NCBI GenBank assembly: GCA_016617855.1
Contig: JAECUM010006784.1
Location: 22,518 to 86,517 of the forward strand
Reading direction: 5' to 3'
DNA length: 64,000 nucleotides
Source: Megalonaias nervosa
Taxonomy: Eukaryota; Mollusca; Bivalvia; Unionida; Unionidae
The notes under the pieces were generated by a model. The model was not told the DNA's origin. It did not search any database and was given only the letters and a program-made list of their open reading frames with translations. The first letter of the stretch is position 1. Each line of letters opens with the position of its first letter. This document shows positions 26,989 through 40,342 of the stretch, piece after piece. The translations under genes were made by a program, and so were the position numbers.

Positions 26989-27856
26989 ACACCGAAAGTA
27001 ATTTCGTGAATGAGATGTCTATTACAGGTCTCATTGGATAGTTTCGTATTTTGACACCTCCCTAATTTTTAAGGTAGAAGGCATGAACCTAATTATCATA
27101 AGCCTAGCATTTATAAATTCACACAGAAGCTAAATCTGTAATGTGGTTTAGATTTACTTTGAGTTAAGCCTGAAAATGGGTTGACTTGTTTGGTGACTGC
27201 CTGTCACAGTTAGACTAGCACTGGAGATCAAATGCGTAACTTGGGCTGCAAATGAACAGCCGACTTGGCTTACGTATTTATGTATGTCTGCTATAGAGGT
27301 AAATATCTAAAAATCGAGATGGTTGAGGGGTGATGAATAGTATGCTAATTCGTTATAGTACTAGTGAACTTTATTTATGCATAAGGCACATACTGATTCT
27401 TTTAGCCACCTTGTCACAGGAAAATAGTCAAAATAGCTCTTTGCTGTCAAAAATGAATGTAAAAAGAGGGGTTGGTGGCAGTGTTGGTTCAGTATAAAAG
27501 CCACCAGTTGTGTAAGAAATTAACCTGATTGCCGCAGTCAAAATCTCACATGCATACTTTCTACAAAAATCATTAGTTTGTTTTTATTTGTATCTTCAGT
27601 GTAAAATTATTCTCATTTTTCTGCAATAGGTCATTGTCGGATGAAACTCACCAGATAAACTGTCCAGTGAGACCATAATGTAATTGAACAATGAATTAAT
27701 CTGACACACAGGAATCAGATCACAATTATTAGTTCCGGTTCAGTAGGACACAGAAAGTAATTTCGTGAATGAGATGTCTATTATAATGTAATTGAACAAT
27801 GAATTAATCTGACTCCACAGGAATCAGATCACAATTATTAGTTCCGGTTGAGTACC
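26989..27856. repeat. Nested local duplications
   Basis: A block of about 72 bp beginning ATAATGTAATTGAACAATGA occurs at 27675-27746 and again at 27783-27855, differing at only a few positions. The spacer between the copies carries GAAAGTAATTTCGTGAATGA...TCTATTA, which also occurs at 26989-27027. The arrangement suggests a tandem duplication of about 108 bp that included a pre-existing dispersed repeat. Confidence 0.85.
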
Positions 27857-30030
27857 CACGAATGTAGTCCCAGACTATTTTTAGAGCATTTCTTTCTGTC
27901 TCCTTTTGGTGGTGATACAAGAGTTAGATTTAGACGTTCTTGATATGGATTTAAAGGCAATCGTTTATTCTTTAGAATATAAGCTTATGGTGTGGTTGTC
28001 TATGTGTGTGTTACGGCAACAGTGCACACTGAGTAATAAGGTCTTGGTGATGATTAGGAAGTGTGTTCCATTGCACCTTGCTTTGTTTACAGTCCAGGCT
28101 CTCAAAAAATGGAAGTGAACCTATGACTTTAGAACGAGATATAATTTATTATCATTAGAACACAAATGAAAGTTCAGTAGTGAGAAACAAATGTAGAGAA
28201 TATATAGTAAAATTAATTGTGTTCTGATTCCATACGTGCTCACACATGCTGATAACCAACAATTGCTTTCCGTGGGCGTGAACTTAGAACATTATGGCAG
28301 CAAGCGAAAACCTATGTGGGATCAGTAAGAAAAAGTGTTTGACTTGTTTGATTTTTAAGAAATGAAAGCATTGCTGTTTTGATAAGTGTACATTTATGTA
28401 ATCAATAAAAAGGCGCCATAAGAAACGCCTAAAGATAAATCATAAAAACAACGGCCAGGTTTTAAGTATTAATGTTTTCATAATTAGTTTTTTAAAAAAA
28501 CAGGAAATTTATCAGTGACTGAACTGACATGACCTACTGCTATTCGATATTTTGTTAATATTCGTTAATTTGACAAAATAAACAATCTGAAGCATTATCT
28601 GTACAATGTAAATTTGAAAAAGTCGTTGTAATAAAATTATTGTAAATGTTCGGAACTTCTTTTTATCGATGAAATAAAGCGGCGGTTAATCGCATTGACA
28701 CATAATGGAGAAACAAATACATGCAATCAGAAGGTTTTTGCATTTAAAATATATCATAAAAAGAAAATTTACTCTCGTTGAGTATAAATAAGGAACTATT
28801 TCATACTGAAGTGAAAAAATGTTGCATACGCCACTCGTGACAATACAATGTTTCCACTTCACTCGTGAAATATTCCTTACATCCACTCAGACAAGGTAGA
28901 TATTCTCGATAGATCTGTGCGTATGCAGATTACTCCATTCGGATGGATAGCGACATTAGTTAAACGTTATTTATTACAGTTAAACGTAGCTGCGACACTA
29001 GTTCACGAAATCATCGGAGAAATTAGGATACAGCTAATCCAAATGACACACTGCGCAAGGTGCCATTGATGAGAACTAGTACCACCTAATAAATGAATCA
29101 ACATCTTTTCACGTTCTTTTAAGTGTTTTTCATTTTGTTTTTGCTTTGCACCATAATATAGTATAATTTTAGTCACATTTTTAATAAAAACCAAAATGGC
29201 GACCCAAATGACCAATGTTGCAACCCGAACTCGAAGCAAACAAAATTAAACAATTATTATCAAGCATGACTCGGGACAGAAAGAGAAAACAGTACAACCA
29301 GGTCTCTGGTGGCCGAAAGAAAAAGTGGCCCCATGTTGTAAATGTCAGTGCATAACCAATGTAAAATTGGCGACAAGTTTTTGTAAACGTCAGTACATAA
29401 TCAAGGTAAAAGTGGCGCCAAGTTGTAAATGCCAAAGTAAAAATAGCCTTCGAGTACAGAAATGCTGATAGGATCGAGTCCAAAGGACTTGACATGACCT
29501 AAGAAAAATGCCTACAATATATAGGAATTGGTACGGTGCTTACAATCCTGATAACTTCGCTCACTGGGTCATATGGTGAAAAGTGGTGCAGAGAGAAATA
29601 GCAATCACACTCACAACATAACTTGAGAAAAAAAGTACACGACAATTCATATTCCAGGTCGAAGAAATATCAGACAGTGCTCCGGCTGAACAAACAGAAC
29701 AAATATTCAGCATTACTGTCTACGTGGGGTCTTAGTGGACCAACCTTGAAGTAATAAACGGGGTACGCCCTTGTCAAGATTCCCAAGGGAGAGGGAAAAT
29801 AATCCCGACAGATTCTTTTTTTTTTTTACTGATTGGCATTAAAAGTAAGAACTTGGTATCTAGGATGTTTTTACTACCATGCTTCCTGTGCAACTAGACC
29901 CGTCATACATGGGCTAGACGACTTTACAATTCAACAATCAAGACAAAAGAATCAAGATATGCACAAAAGTTATAATTAGGGACAATCAGAAGGTACTACT
30001 AACATTACTACTACTGATTATGCTTCTACT
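27857..30030. other. Anonymous non-coding DNA
   Basis: No recognisable gene. Weak internal repetition of GGC(G/C)CAAGTTGTAAATGTCAGTACATAA-like words occurs at 29320-29440. Confidence 0.5.
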
Positions 30031-30032
30031 TA

Positions 30033-30033
30033 T

Positions 30034-30072
<39 letters not shown>

Positions 30073-30108
30073 GAAAAGAAGAAAAGAAGAAGAAAAGAAG
30101 AAGAGGGA
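30033..30108. repeat. (ACT)n and (GAA)n microsatellites
   Basis: About thirteen ACT units followed by AAGAAG/AAAGAAGAAG purine-only repeats. Confidence 0.93.
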
Positions 30109-30359
30109 GAGAGACTATTTGATAGGAGTCCAGACCAGAGCTCCTTCAGATGATGAGCAAACTAAAGTGAAGAAATTGTGGGTGATGTAAATACCAAACC
30201 GCAATTGATGACTGGGCACAATAGGATTTGAAACTCCTTTAAAGAAATTCTGCTCACACCCTGTCAACAAAGTAAAGAAGAAATGTATACACCCAACCAA
30301 GATGTATCCCACCTTGATCTGTATAGACCATTGTTATAACCAGTAAAACACTTCAAAAG

Positions 30360-31560
30360 GTCAAAAAAAAAGAAAGAAAGAAAGAAAGAAAAAAGCCCCA
30401 AAACACCCATATTAAAAAGGAAGGTCACATTTAATGATTTTCAAACCATAATAATCCGTTTCTTGCTCTTAGCGAACTACACGGAAAGAAGAATAAGAAG
30501 CAACAGAGAAGGAGAGAAAAATGAACAAGTTAAAAGTCTAACAAACGATAAAACAAAATAAAACATGAAAAAACGCCTATTAAAAAAAGAGAAACATAAA
30601 TAAGAAATGAAAAGACATTAACCTAAACCAGAAACAGAAATGACTATTCAATAAGAAGGAACCATACAAAAATTCCTATCTGGTATGATGGAGAGAACTA
30701 AGATATGAAACTGGGAAGAAGAAAGAATAACAGAAAGTGATAGGGAAAACCCAAATATTAATGGAATGTGCTACCACCCACTCTCTAAACCAAAAATCTT
30801 ACTCAAAGAGACTCTGAAAAAGAATGAACAGAATGGAAGAAAAGTTTGGGACAAATACAGAAAAGTAAAGGAGATCCCCCAACAAATAAAACAGAAACAC
30901 GAATCACAGGTTTAATCCAAACAAACTGATGATATATTCATCCAGAAATCAGACATGCGAGAGGCAAAACAAACAAAAGAAGAAAATGTATCAAAAAAAT
31001 GACTGAAAACAAACAGAAAGAAAATCTACACAATAATTAGATACAATTAAAAATGTATAACATGCAAACATTTAAAAAAAATAAAAACCTCCACCATAAT
31101 ATGGATTTTAAATATATAATTTGTTGATATAATATAAACAATATAACCCAGAGAATTGATAAAGTTAGTTACAACCTCCAAAGGACCGACACTACGATAT
31201 AATTCGTTCAATAAACTAATATAATAAGAAATAATATGTTTCAAAACTAGATTAAGAATGTAAGAAAATAATTTCATGTCAACATAGATATAACAGAAGA
31301 CTGGGGAAAAAACAACGAATAGAGTTACCCAAATAAATAAACAATATAGTAAAATGGAAAGTGAAAGTATGGAACTCTTGGATAAAGAATGGAGACGAAT
31401 ATTAGAAACGAAGAAGACGAAGAAAAACCAAAGAAAACTTTGCAGACAGAATATTATAGGAAATGGAAACAATATGAACAGCAAAAGGAGGGCAAAGCTT
31501 ATACCAAAGAACAAAAATGAGAAAAGGCAAACAGGAAACGTCAGTAGAAATTCCATATAA
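30360..31560. other. A/G-rich strand-asymmetric block
   Basis: Over about 1.2 kb the plus strand is strongly A-rich and purine-rich (AAAGAAAG repeats at 30368-30395, then long AGAAGAAA/AACAGAAA text), while C and T are scarce. The complementary strand therefore yields Phe/Leu/Ser-rich open frames such as 31047-31583, which I regard as compositional artefacts. It might be an eroded A-rich retroelement coding strand, but no motif survives. Confidence 0.5.
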
Positions 31561-33560
31561 AACGGGATACAGTAAAAAAACATAAGACAAAATTTGGGGA
31601 AAGAATATATTAGTATTATAAAATCTTAAACACATCAGAAAATATACATATATTAATAATACAATAATGCTCTGTAGCTATTACTTTTCCACAAAAACGA
31701 TTAAGAGAATAGCACATGTTATGAAGCATTTATCACGCTGAGATACGACAAGCATCAAACAGAGATACGACAAAAATTAAAACGCTGAGATACCACAAGC
31801 ATATATGACGCTGAAATATGACAAGCATTTATCACGCTAAGATAAGACATGCATTTATCATTCTGAGACACGAAAGACAATAATTCACTTCAGTAATGAC
31901 AAATTTCCACGAAATGATATTCCATGTTTAAAAAAACAAACAAACATTTCAAATATAATTAATCGTTACATTAGAAATGGTATATGATAACATCTGTCCA
32001 AAATGAAATGCCTGAATCAATGATAAAAGGGAATTAACTGTGGCATGCTAGGTATGCATAGGAAAGGGGTGAAAAGAGTAATCTGAAATTTTGGAAATCT
32101 TTTTTTTTTTGTTTTATTAAATACACACTACGAAACACTGAGCAAAATCTTGTCAAATGGAATAAAGCATTGCCAAGGTCAATTTTTTTTTGTACACAAA
32201 AATCATTAATGAGTACAAAATGGAAGATAACTGGAAGACAAATACAGACTATTACGTTATCATTACAATAAACTTTACAAGAACAAAAGGCGAACAAGGT
32301 GATCTAAAGAATGCGACCAACAGGATTGAACAGAAATATATTTTAAAAATGTTAGAGGTCAGAAACAATGGAACTGGATGGAAATTATGTACACTAATAC
32401 ATCATGAAAAGTATAACCAAACGGGTCTTTTTCGGAACCATTTGAAATAAAATGATAAGTGAGTCAATGATGTGCACAGTCAACGATGTTGTGTGTAGTT
32501 GCAATAGAAGTTTAAAGTATCTAAGAAAAAACAATAAAATTAAAATACCAAATAATATCGAAATCTTCCAACGTGAAGAAGACTGCAAAAATTTCATTTC
32601 AGATAAATAATCTTTTCCACACTAACTGAAATAATATGAATTTTCCTTGGAAAAGTATCGTTTGGATTGCGTCTTCAACTGAAAAGGTAATATAAGCCAA
32701 CAAAAATGTGCAATAAACATATGATAAATAAGGAATGAAAATATACATGAAAGTATAAAAGAAAGAAAGTTGCCAAATTTAAAATTACCACAGATACCGA
32801 AAAGTTCGAGAAAAAAACCCAACAAAAATTATATATTAAAATATTTATATATTTGATCAATGGGTGGCTAACTGGAAGTAACAAAGCAAGAAAAAAGTGA
32901 CCAAGGAGACACTAGTCCATAGGGAAGCTTGGCTAGTGTGAGAATATAGGATAGAACATGTAAGGAGAGATAACTCGAGATTTCCAAACTTGTTGTCACT
33001 CAGGAATTATCCTTCATTCATTATTACATAGCACCATTAGTATGACGTACCGTACATCTGTCTTATCATCGATATAAGAACAATAGTGACACCTCTCAAA
33101 AAACAAATTTTAATCAACCGTTCATATTCCTTTACCAATACTTGCAAAACACGAGGAAAAAGAACTCCACGAACAAGCTTCGTAGCATCAAACCCATTGT
33201 CATAGAGTGACATCCCTTTTAAAGAACAGCTAGCAGTCACGAGGTGGTGGAATTGGGTCGATCGAGACATACAATCCTGACTTGCGCATACTTATTGAAG
33301 ACTGAACATCAACTCCTGTGCATACCCTGCCAGCATCCAATGTCAATGGAACACATTCTTGTCCAGTGTATCGACTTCCACCCTGTGAGACAGACTTTTT
33401 TTTAACAATAATTTGATATAACTTTATGATGATGTACCACCCGAGAAAATCTTTTTTAGGGAAACACACAAAACTGCATTCGTGTTTTGTTTCGAGTTGG
33501 CGAAAAGAGTGAGTAAGATATAATGTAGGGATTCTTCCAGACCGTCAATATTCAATATGG
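31561..33560. other. Anonymous AT-rich DNA
   Basis: CTGAGATAC(G/A)ACAAGCAT(T/C)-like words repeat loosely at about 31737-31870. Two overlapping minus-strand frames at 33037-33469 have somewhat protein-like composition but match no family I know. I make no gene call. Confidence 0.45.
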
Positions 33561-33565
33561 CTTAA

Positions 33566-33638
33566 GACCAACAAGTAGGTTCCGCTTTTTTTTTTTCTGA
33601 CGTTATTGTCAGAAAAAAAAGCGGAGACCTACTTGTTG
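33566..33638. repeat. 72-bp near-perfect hairpin
   Basis: ACCAACAAGTAGGTTCCGC plus a T-run and CTGAC is followed, after the six-base loop GTTATT, by GTCAG, an A-run and GCGGAGACCTACTTGTTGGT. The arms are about 33-34 bp and pair almost completely. It could be a minimal foldback element or a pre-miRNA-like transcript. No TATA box or polymerase III signal is evident. Confidence 0.85.
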
Positions 33639-33639
33639 G

Positions 33640-35135
33640 TATAGATATGGCTTATGAATACTGACTACCTGGACGAATTCCTACGTTATCTTACCCGCTA
33701 CGCCGTATCAAACGTTTTCTTTTTCCCGACTCGAATACGGTTTGGTATTTACTACATATCTAATTTTTTCAACGCTTTATTATTGTTAGCTATACTTTTA
33801 TGAATGAAATTCAAAACGAAACGGGATTTATAAAAATTCGATTCCCGCATGTTCGATTAAACGGGTGTGTAACAACGTGGTTTATATAACGTTTTTATAT
33901 TTAAGGATTTTTAATTTATTTCAATTTTTTTAAAAATATTTTATATACATTTCACATAGTTTCACCCTTTTCACTTTTTATCTTCAAGTACTTCATGTTT
34001 TGATTAATTTTTAGGCTTTCTTTTCCTAAAGTTTTAGTAATTTCTTCTTTTTGACATTTTCAGAACTTTATTTGTAACTGGCATTATATAATCGTTGTTG
34101 TGATGAAGTGTCGTTATATCCTTAATAAATACACAGCCGGCATCTACGTTTTTTTAGTAGATATCAGGAAATATTTAACCTGTGAAGTGGAAATATTGTA
34201 TTGAATTTCAACATTTTCCCACTTAATGAGTGAAATATTTCGTTATATCAAGTAAATACCAAGCGTTGATTTACTTTTTATTGTATAACTCTTAAAACAA
34301 GAACCGTCAATTTGTCTGGATTTAGTGACAGTGCAATTAACGATTGCATTACTTCTTCGATGAAAAGAACTTCCGAAATGTTACAACAATTTTAGAACCT
34401 GCTCCCCCACCCCCTTTAAAAATAGTTCCTATATTTACATATAGTAACAGAAAAAGAAGTAAAAATCTTTACTTGGAAGGTTCAGCCGGATATAACATTT
34501 GATACACAGCAAGCTGAGGAATCGTATCAAATGTTTTCATTGTCCAGATGTGAACTTGTCAGCTCTATTTAGGATTAGATCACGTTATTAAATACAGCCG
34601 GACTGATGACAGTAAACCAACCAACCAACCAACAAATAAATAAATAAATAAATAAAGTGGGAAAGAAAATAGACATTATACGTCTCTCAAAGAATGAACA
34701 TCTAAGTTGGTCGCTAAATATTCCTTGAAGATTAATTTACAAATTATTAAAAATACAACAATTTTGTGAGATGTATCTATCCAGAAAACTTTCAAAAGAT
34801 TTACGAAATATAACTTATTACTACCTTCAAATATAAACGTTGAACAGAATGAATCTATTAAAATGTATTCAAAGGATGAATGAAACTAACAGCAAAATAA
34901 AAGTTTTGTACTGGTTTGACTCGTATTATGCATTCAAAAATGAGGATGTACCGTGCAACAAATCTCGACAGAACGTGTGAAGCTGAGGTATGTAGACAGG
35001 ATGTGATATCAAATGGAATGCATACTTCACTTGTGTATCGCAGGTCAGACGAGACCAATCCCTATTTCTCCGAATCATGTCTTGCACTAATGACCAAGTT
35101 CGCAACAAGGAAGTACACAGACACAGATATATGAT
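33640..35135. other. Anonymous non-coding DNA
   Basis: AT-rich. An AACC/AAAT tetranucleotide stretch lies at 34615-34655. I see no gene. Confidence 0.5.
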
Positions 35136-35143
35136 TTAGGAAC
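35136..35143 (+). repeat. Left copy of direct repeat flanking foldback element
   Basis: TTAGGAAC, repeated at 38578-38585 just outside the right arm. Only six bases (TTAGGA) are needed if the arms start at ACACAG. The exact junction is ambiguous by a few bases. Confidence 0.65.
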
Positions 35144-36486
35144 ACAGGCACTTGATTCCGGGGTAAACTAATGTGTAGTCACCAATTAACACAAGGTAAC
35201 TAACTCTCGCCGGTCACAATCTGATCCCTCGATGACTCTGATCTAATTTTCCGATACTATCTGCGCATTCAGACACTCATAACGTACACCACAGTAAAGA
35301 AGACACTACACACCTTTCATCCATTACCATTTAAGTAACCTTACTGATTCTGAAGGGCCAATTGTGCGAGAACTTGATCCGTTGCTTCGTGTCTTCCATA
35401 CACAGGCCCCAATTCTATAACTCAACTTCCGGTCTACTTTGGCGTGAATGTGACTATTGGGAATTACGTGTACAAACAACGAATACCGGAAAATAAGAAC
35501 ACTTCATATTAAAATTAAAATTTAATTTATTTTCTTTAATGCTCATTTGGAAAATAAAATTACGTACATTATTTCAACAAATCTGCTCATTTACTATATT
35601 ATACGCGTATCGTAGCGGTCATGACAATTATACATTTGCATAAAATAAAAAATATTCCAAATGCGATATTTCGTGACAGGAGGGAAATTCGAAATATTTT
35701 TTCTTGAGACGGATATCGTGAAAACCCATTCAGCACTAATAAAGCATAAGAAAAAAAAAAACACAAAAAACCCAGTGTAATACTGTTGAAAATGACAGAA
35801 ATTACAAATACATGGTATATTCTGGCTGGACATTTATATATAAAATCATAATCCCCACCCCCATCCCTGCCAATGTCCATGCACTTGATTCCGGAGGTAC
35901 CTATTACCAGTTAATTGGGTTATCATTTTTTCCCCTCTGAATCTAATGCCAGTATATGAATGCAATTAATTTTGCGTTTAAAAAACATTGGTGGGGATAT
36001 GGTCCTCGAAGTGTTTGAACATAATTTCAAGATGTCAAACAGATTCAAATATTTCTTGTCCTGATATATAAACAATTAAAATATTAGACTACATTTTATT
36101 ATTTTGGAAAAATAAATAATCAGACAAAAGAGATTTTTAAATATGTTCTGGCTCAAGTAAGATTTCCTGACACAACCCCTCACCCCGAAAATTTGGAGTG
36201 AACTCATTATTTAACCTTCCATGCATCTGTGTTATGCTCATATGGACATTCCAGATGTGTTTAGTGTTTACATACAGAGCAAACTGAATTATCAGTGTTA
36301 CTGGTGTCATATTTTTTCCATTTTCTTTTTTCCTTTACCCTTTCCATTCCATTTTCCTTTTCCCACTCTACTTTTTCTAGTACATGGCTGACTTTTGCTA
36401 CAGCTGGAATTGTCTTGATTACTACTAGCTTTCGATGAACTGGCAACAGGATTATTCTGTATTAAAAATATGGCACTGACATTTCA

Positions 36487-36755
36487 TTCAGAGTAGGTTG
36501 TTGTTGTGTTTAACGCCATTTTTCAGCACAAGATAGGGTATACATGGCAGCCAGTATCAGTGGTGGAGGATGAACCCTGAAAAAAAACCGGAAAGAACTA
36601 CTGACCCACAAGAAGCTACTGGCAAGCTTTCTCATTTACCCGCATTGGCCGAGACCGAGACTCGAACCCACGCAGACAGGGGTGAGACGGCAGTGATCCT
36701 TAACGGTGAGCGCTTTAGACCACTCGACCGTTCGGAGCCCCTTTTCAGAGTAGGT
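36487..36755 (-). repeat. SINE with 12-bp target duplication, in foldback loop
   Basis: A minus-strand SINE. The head at 36743-36650 reads GGCTCCGAACGGTCGAGTGG with B-box GGGTTCGAGTCTCGG. The shared body GAGAAAGCTTGCCAGTAGCTT follows. The tail region reads TGGCTGCCATGTATACC and ends GCGTTAAACACAACAACAA. TTCAGAGTAGGT flanks it on both sides (36487-36498 and 36744-36755), a clean 12-bp target duplication. It is nested in the loop of the foldback element, so it inserted after that element formed or moved. Confidence 0.9.
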
Positions 36756-36924
36756 ATTACATCACATAGTTTATTAACTAGACCACTCTTCTGTACATTT
36801 TCTGCTTCTATGCCATAGGCTTTACATTAGCAAAATCAGATCCGATTCCAAGAAGCTAGTAAATACTACAGCCTTCAGTGGTGATGCAAGGTTCCAATAA
36901 TTTTACATGATTTCATAAACTCAG

Positions 36925-36964
<40 letters not shown>
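36925..36964. repeat. (CT)n microsatellite
   Basis: About twenty CT dinucleotides in the loop of the foldback element. Confidence 0.96.
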
Positions 36965-36967
<3 letters not shown>

Positions 36968-38577
36968 TGAAAATATATCATGTAGGTTGTCTTTGTGTAC
37001 ATTTAGATTTGATGAAGTAATTAATCATTGAAAAAATATCAAGGTTATTAGGGCATGAATACAATAACAATGTATCGCTAGAAATATGCATTCCAATGAT
37101 CATTTGTCTACTCTTGTATATTTTGCCAAATTAAGGAAACAATGTATTTATTCAAGTCCAAACATATACAGTTGTACAATATTAAAAATTGGGTGTTTTG
37201 GCTTGAAAATATATTAAAGTCATCTAGATATGCATATCAATAGCCATACCAAATATATGCTTTTATCACAGTCATTATAATTATACTTAGTAAAAAGAAA
37301 AGTGCCTGTCCAAAAGTTACCAAATGAAGTAAATCGCATCTTTTTTTACAATTCCTGTAAATATTTGTATTCTAATCATCTACTTTTTACCTTGATAAAG
37401 TGTAAAATTCACTGGCTGCAAATTTAATATTGTTGGGGGGTATTGTTGCACTAAACACATTTTGAATGTCCATATGAGCATAATACGGATGCATGGAAGG
37501 TTAAATAATGAGTTCACTCCAAATTTTCGGGGGTTTGTGTCAGGAAATCTTACTTGAGCCAGGATATTTTTTAAAATCTCTTTTGTCTGATTATTTATTT
37601 TACAAAAATAATAAAATGTAGTCTAATATTTTAATTGTTTATATATCAGGGCAAGAAATATTATTTGAATCTGTTTGACAACTTGAAATTTTGTTCAAAA
37701 ACTTCGAGGACCATATCCCCACCAATGTTTTTTTAAAAGCAAAATTAATAGCATTCATATACTGGCATTAGATTCAGAGGGGAAATAATGATAACCCAAT
37801 TAACTGGTAAGTGTGTTATCATTAGATACCTCCGGAATCAAGTGCATGGACATTGGCAGGGATGGGGGGGGGGATTATGATTTTAAATATAAATGTCCAG
37901 CCAGAACATACCACGTATTTGTAATTTCTGTCATTTTCAACAGTATTACACTGGGTTTTTTTTTTTCTTATGCTTTATTGGTGCTGAATAGATTTTCACG
38001 ATATCCGTCTCAAGAAAAAATATTTCGAGATTCCCTCTTGTCATGAAATATCGCATTTGGAATATTTTTTATTTTATGCAAATGTATAAGGGTCACGACC
38101 GCTACGATACGCGTATAATATAGTAAATGAGCAGATTTGTTGAAATAATGTACGTAATTTTATTTTCCAAATGAGCATTAAAGAAAATAAATTAAATTTT
38201 AATTTTAATATGAATTGTTCTTATTTTCTCGTATTCATTGTTTGTACACGTAATGCCCAATAGTCACATTCACTCCGAAGTAGACCGGAAGTTGAGTTAT
38301 GGAAATGGCGCCTGTGTGTGGAAGACACGAAGCAACGGATCAAGTTCTCGCAAAATTGGCCCTTCAGAATCAGTAAGGTTACTTAAATGGTAATGGATGA
38401 AAGGTGTGGAGTGTCTTCTTTACAGTGGTGTACGTTATGAGTGACTGAATGCGCAGATAGTATCGGAACATTTGATCAGAGTCATCGAGGGATCAGATTG
38501 TGACCGGCGAGAGTTAGTTACCTTGTGTTAATTGGTGACCGTACACATTAGTTTAACCCGGAATCAAGTGTCTGTGG

Positions 38578-38585
38578 TTAGGAAC
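38578..38585 (+). repeat. Right copy of direct repeat flanking foldback element
   Basis: TTAGGAAC, matching 35136-35143. See the left copy for the ambiguity about the length. Confidence 0.65.
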
Positions 38586-40342
38586 CATACTTTGTAAATA
38601 ACCTGAATAACTTAAATGTCTTTATCGCTTGTAACGGAGACACTACACCAGTACAATTTGTGCACTGAGAAGTAACTTCAACCTTACTCAAATGACTGAT
38701 GACCGTGAGAGAACTGGATCTACTTTCAAGCGTTTGGTCTTCACACGCACATCAAATTATTAAAGTCCTACCCAGTTACAGATACATGTCACCGTTTGGA
38801 CGCCAGTAGGATGTCTCATCTCTGTTCACCCCCAACCCTCACCCTCACAAACTAATTTTGGGGCAAGTGAAAAAAAAATATATAACAGATGCAAGTAATA
38901 ATAACAAAAAGATCGATTTCTACACCTTTGCCTAAGTAGCACATTTCCATCTTACGGGACTTTTATGTCAGGAGCACGAACCACGAACATCCGGAAATAA
39001 ACAAGCGTCGACACGCTCGGAAAAAAAAAAAAAAACGGTAACTCGCAATTACTTAGAGGGTTTATAAACATTTATCAACTATGAATAAATTAAGTAGATA
39101 AAGTTAAACACCTTTTATTGTGATCTGAATAGTTTCTAGCAAAATTATAATACAAACGTTAAAACTCACATGTACACGAACCATGGCAGGTCCAAGATCG
39201 TAGATCTGTGATATCCCTTTGAATCGCGCCTGAATTTTTTTTTTTTTACCTAAATGGCCAGAAAACACTGTTTTGTTTTTGAGGATTTACACTGTGTCTC
39301 ATTAGTTCCCGTCAGATGGTGGCTGTTCAGCCCGACTCTAAAAATTTAACGCAGCCCCTTTAGTGTTTATGTACTCATTTGGTCGTTACACCATGCATTT
39401 GGGCCATATAACAATAATTGAGTCTAGGTCAAACTAAAAGTAGTTAAGGATGGCAGATGGGAGTATTTGAATCCTATGTTTAAAATGGTCTTGGGATTAT
39501 GGGGAATTTAACATGAGAAGAGCATTATGGTGCATGAGGGGCATTCAGTGAGGGAGTGGCATTATAAAGGGAATGAAACATTGCGCCTTCATGTTGAAAA
39601 ATGTACGTAGAAAGAAGAAAATCTAGGGATAGGCATTAGATTATACAATTCTAATCATATTTACAATCAAACCTGTCCTAACGGTCACCTGTGTTCATCG
39701 TGCTCACAATGGCTCTACTAATTCCCCTGCAGCAAATTTCCTTTATAAATGTGCTGTATTTAGCTGCGGTCAGTGACCAGATGTTTCCTAAACGAACAAT
39801 TGTTTCACTCTGCCCTAAACGTATGAACAGTGACCGCTCCAAGCATGCAAATTAAACAGTTCTTTTATTTGACGAAAAGGGCATTGTTTAGGTAAAGGAA
39901 TATCATGGGAATCGATGCTAAAGCGCTTCATATCTCGATTGTACTTCCTATACTCCAATCACACTACCAGTCAAACTAAAGGTGTCAACATATCGGCTTC
40001 GAAAGCAAGGACCTTTTACACGATTTACTGGACGGTGGGAAAAGTAATTGTGTTATCCCAACAGAAATGAAAGTCACCTTTTGTGCCATTTATAATTAGA
40101 TATCTTTATCTATTTGCCTGTAACTTAAATGTTATGTTTGATGATAAAGGTTCGTCTTTGAGAAAGATACGAGTTACATCCCTTTTCATTAGGGTCTGGG
40201 GTCAGTCAATATTCAGAATGTGCCTGAAGGCAGCTGGAGTTTTGGTTCATGGGTCACTCCGAATAGCCAAATGCGGCTTCTTACGATTTTCTGTTCATCA
40301 CAGGAGAAGCCAACTGTCTTTTGATCTTGGAATGTGGAGCAA
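38586..40342. other. Anonymous non-coding DNA
   Basis: I see no gene, RNA or clear repeat. A run of 14 A lies at about 39022. Confidence 0.5.

Larger units (their letters stand above)
35142..38577. mobile_element. 3.4-kb foldback element, 1.1-kb inverted arms
   Basis: The left arm (about 35144-36266) and right arm (about 37449-38575) are inverted copies of each other over some 1.12 kb, with scattered substitutions and small indels. The outer ends read ACAGGCACTTGATTCCGG and, on the opposite strand, ACAGACACTTGATTCCGG. The sequence TTAGGAAC occurs immediately outside both ends (35136-35143 and 38578-38585), as expected for a 6-8 bp target duplication. A second CACTTGATTCCGG lies inside each arm (about 35882 on the left), so the arm itself looks composite. 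The loop of about 1.2 kb has no transposase. This is a non-autonomous foldback element. Confidence 0.88.

Noticed and set aside
31047..31583. 178-codon minus-strand frame resembling a multi-pass membrane protein
   Set aside because: It lies in the A/G-rich block; the Phe/Leu/Ser content follows from T-rich composition, and no start context or homologous motif is seen.
33037..33469. Two overlapping minus-strand frames with fairly protein-like text
   Set aside because: I could not match them to any family and found no splice or start signals; they may be an unidentified pseudogene, but support is too thin.
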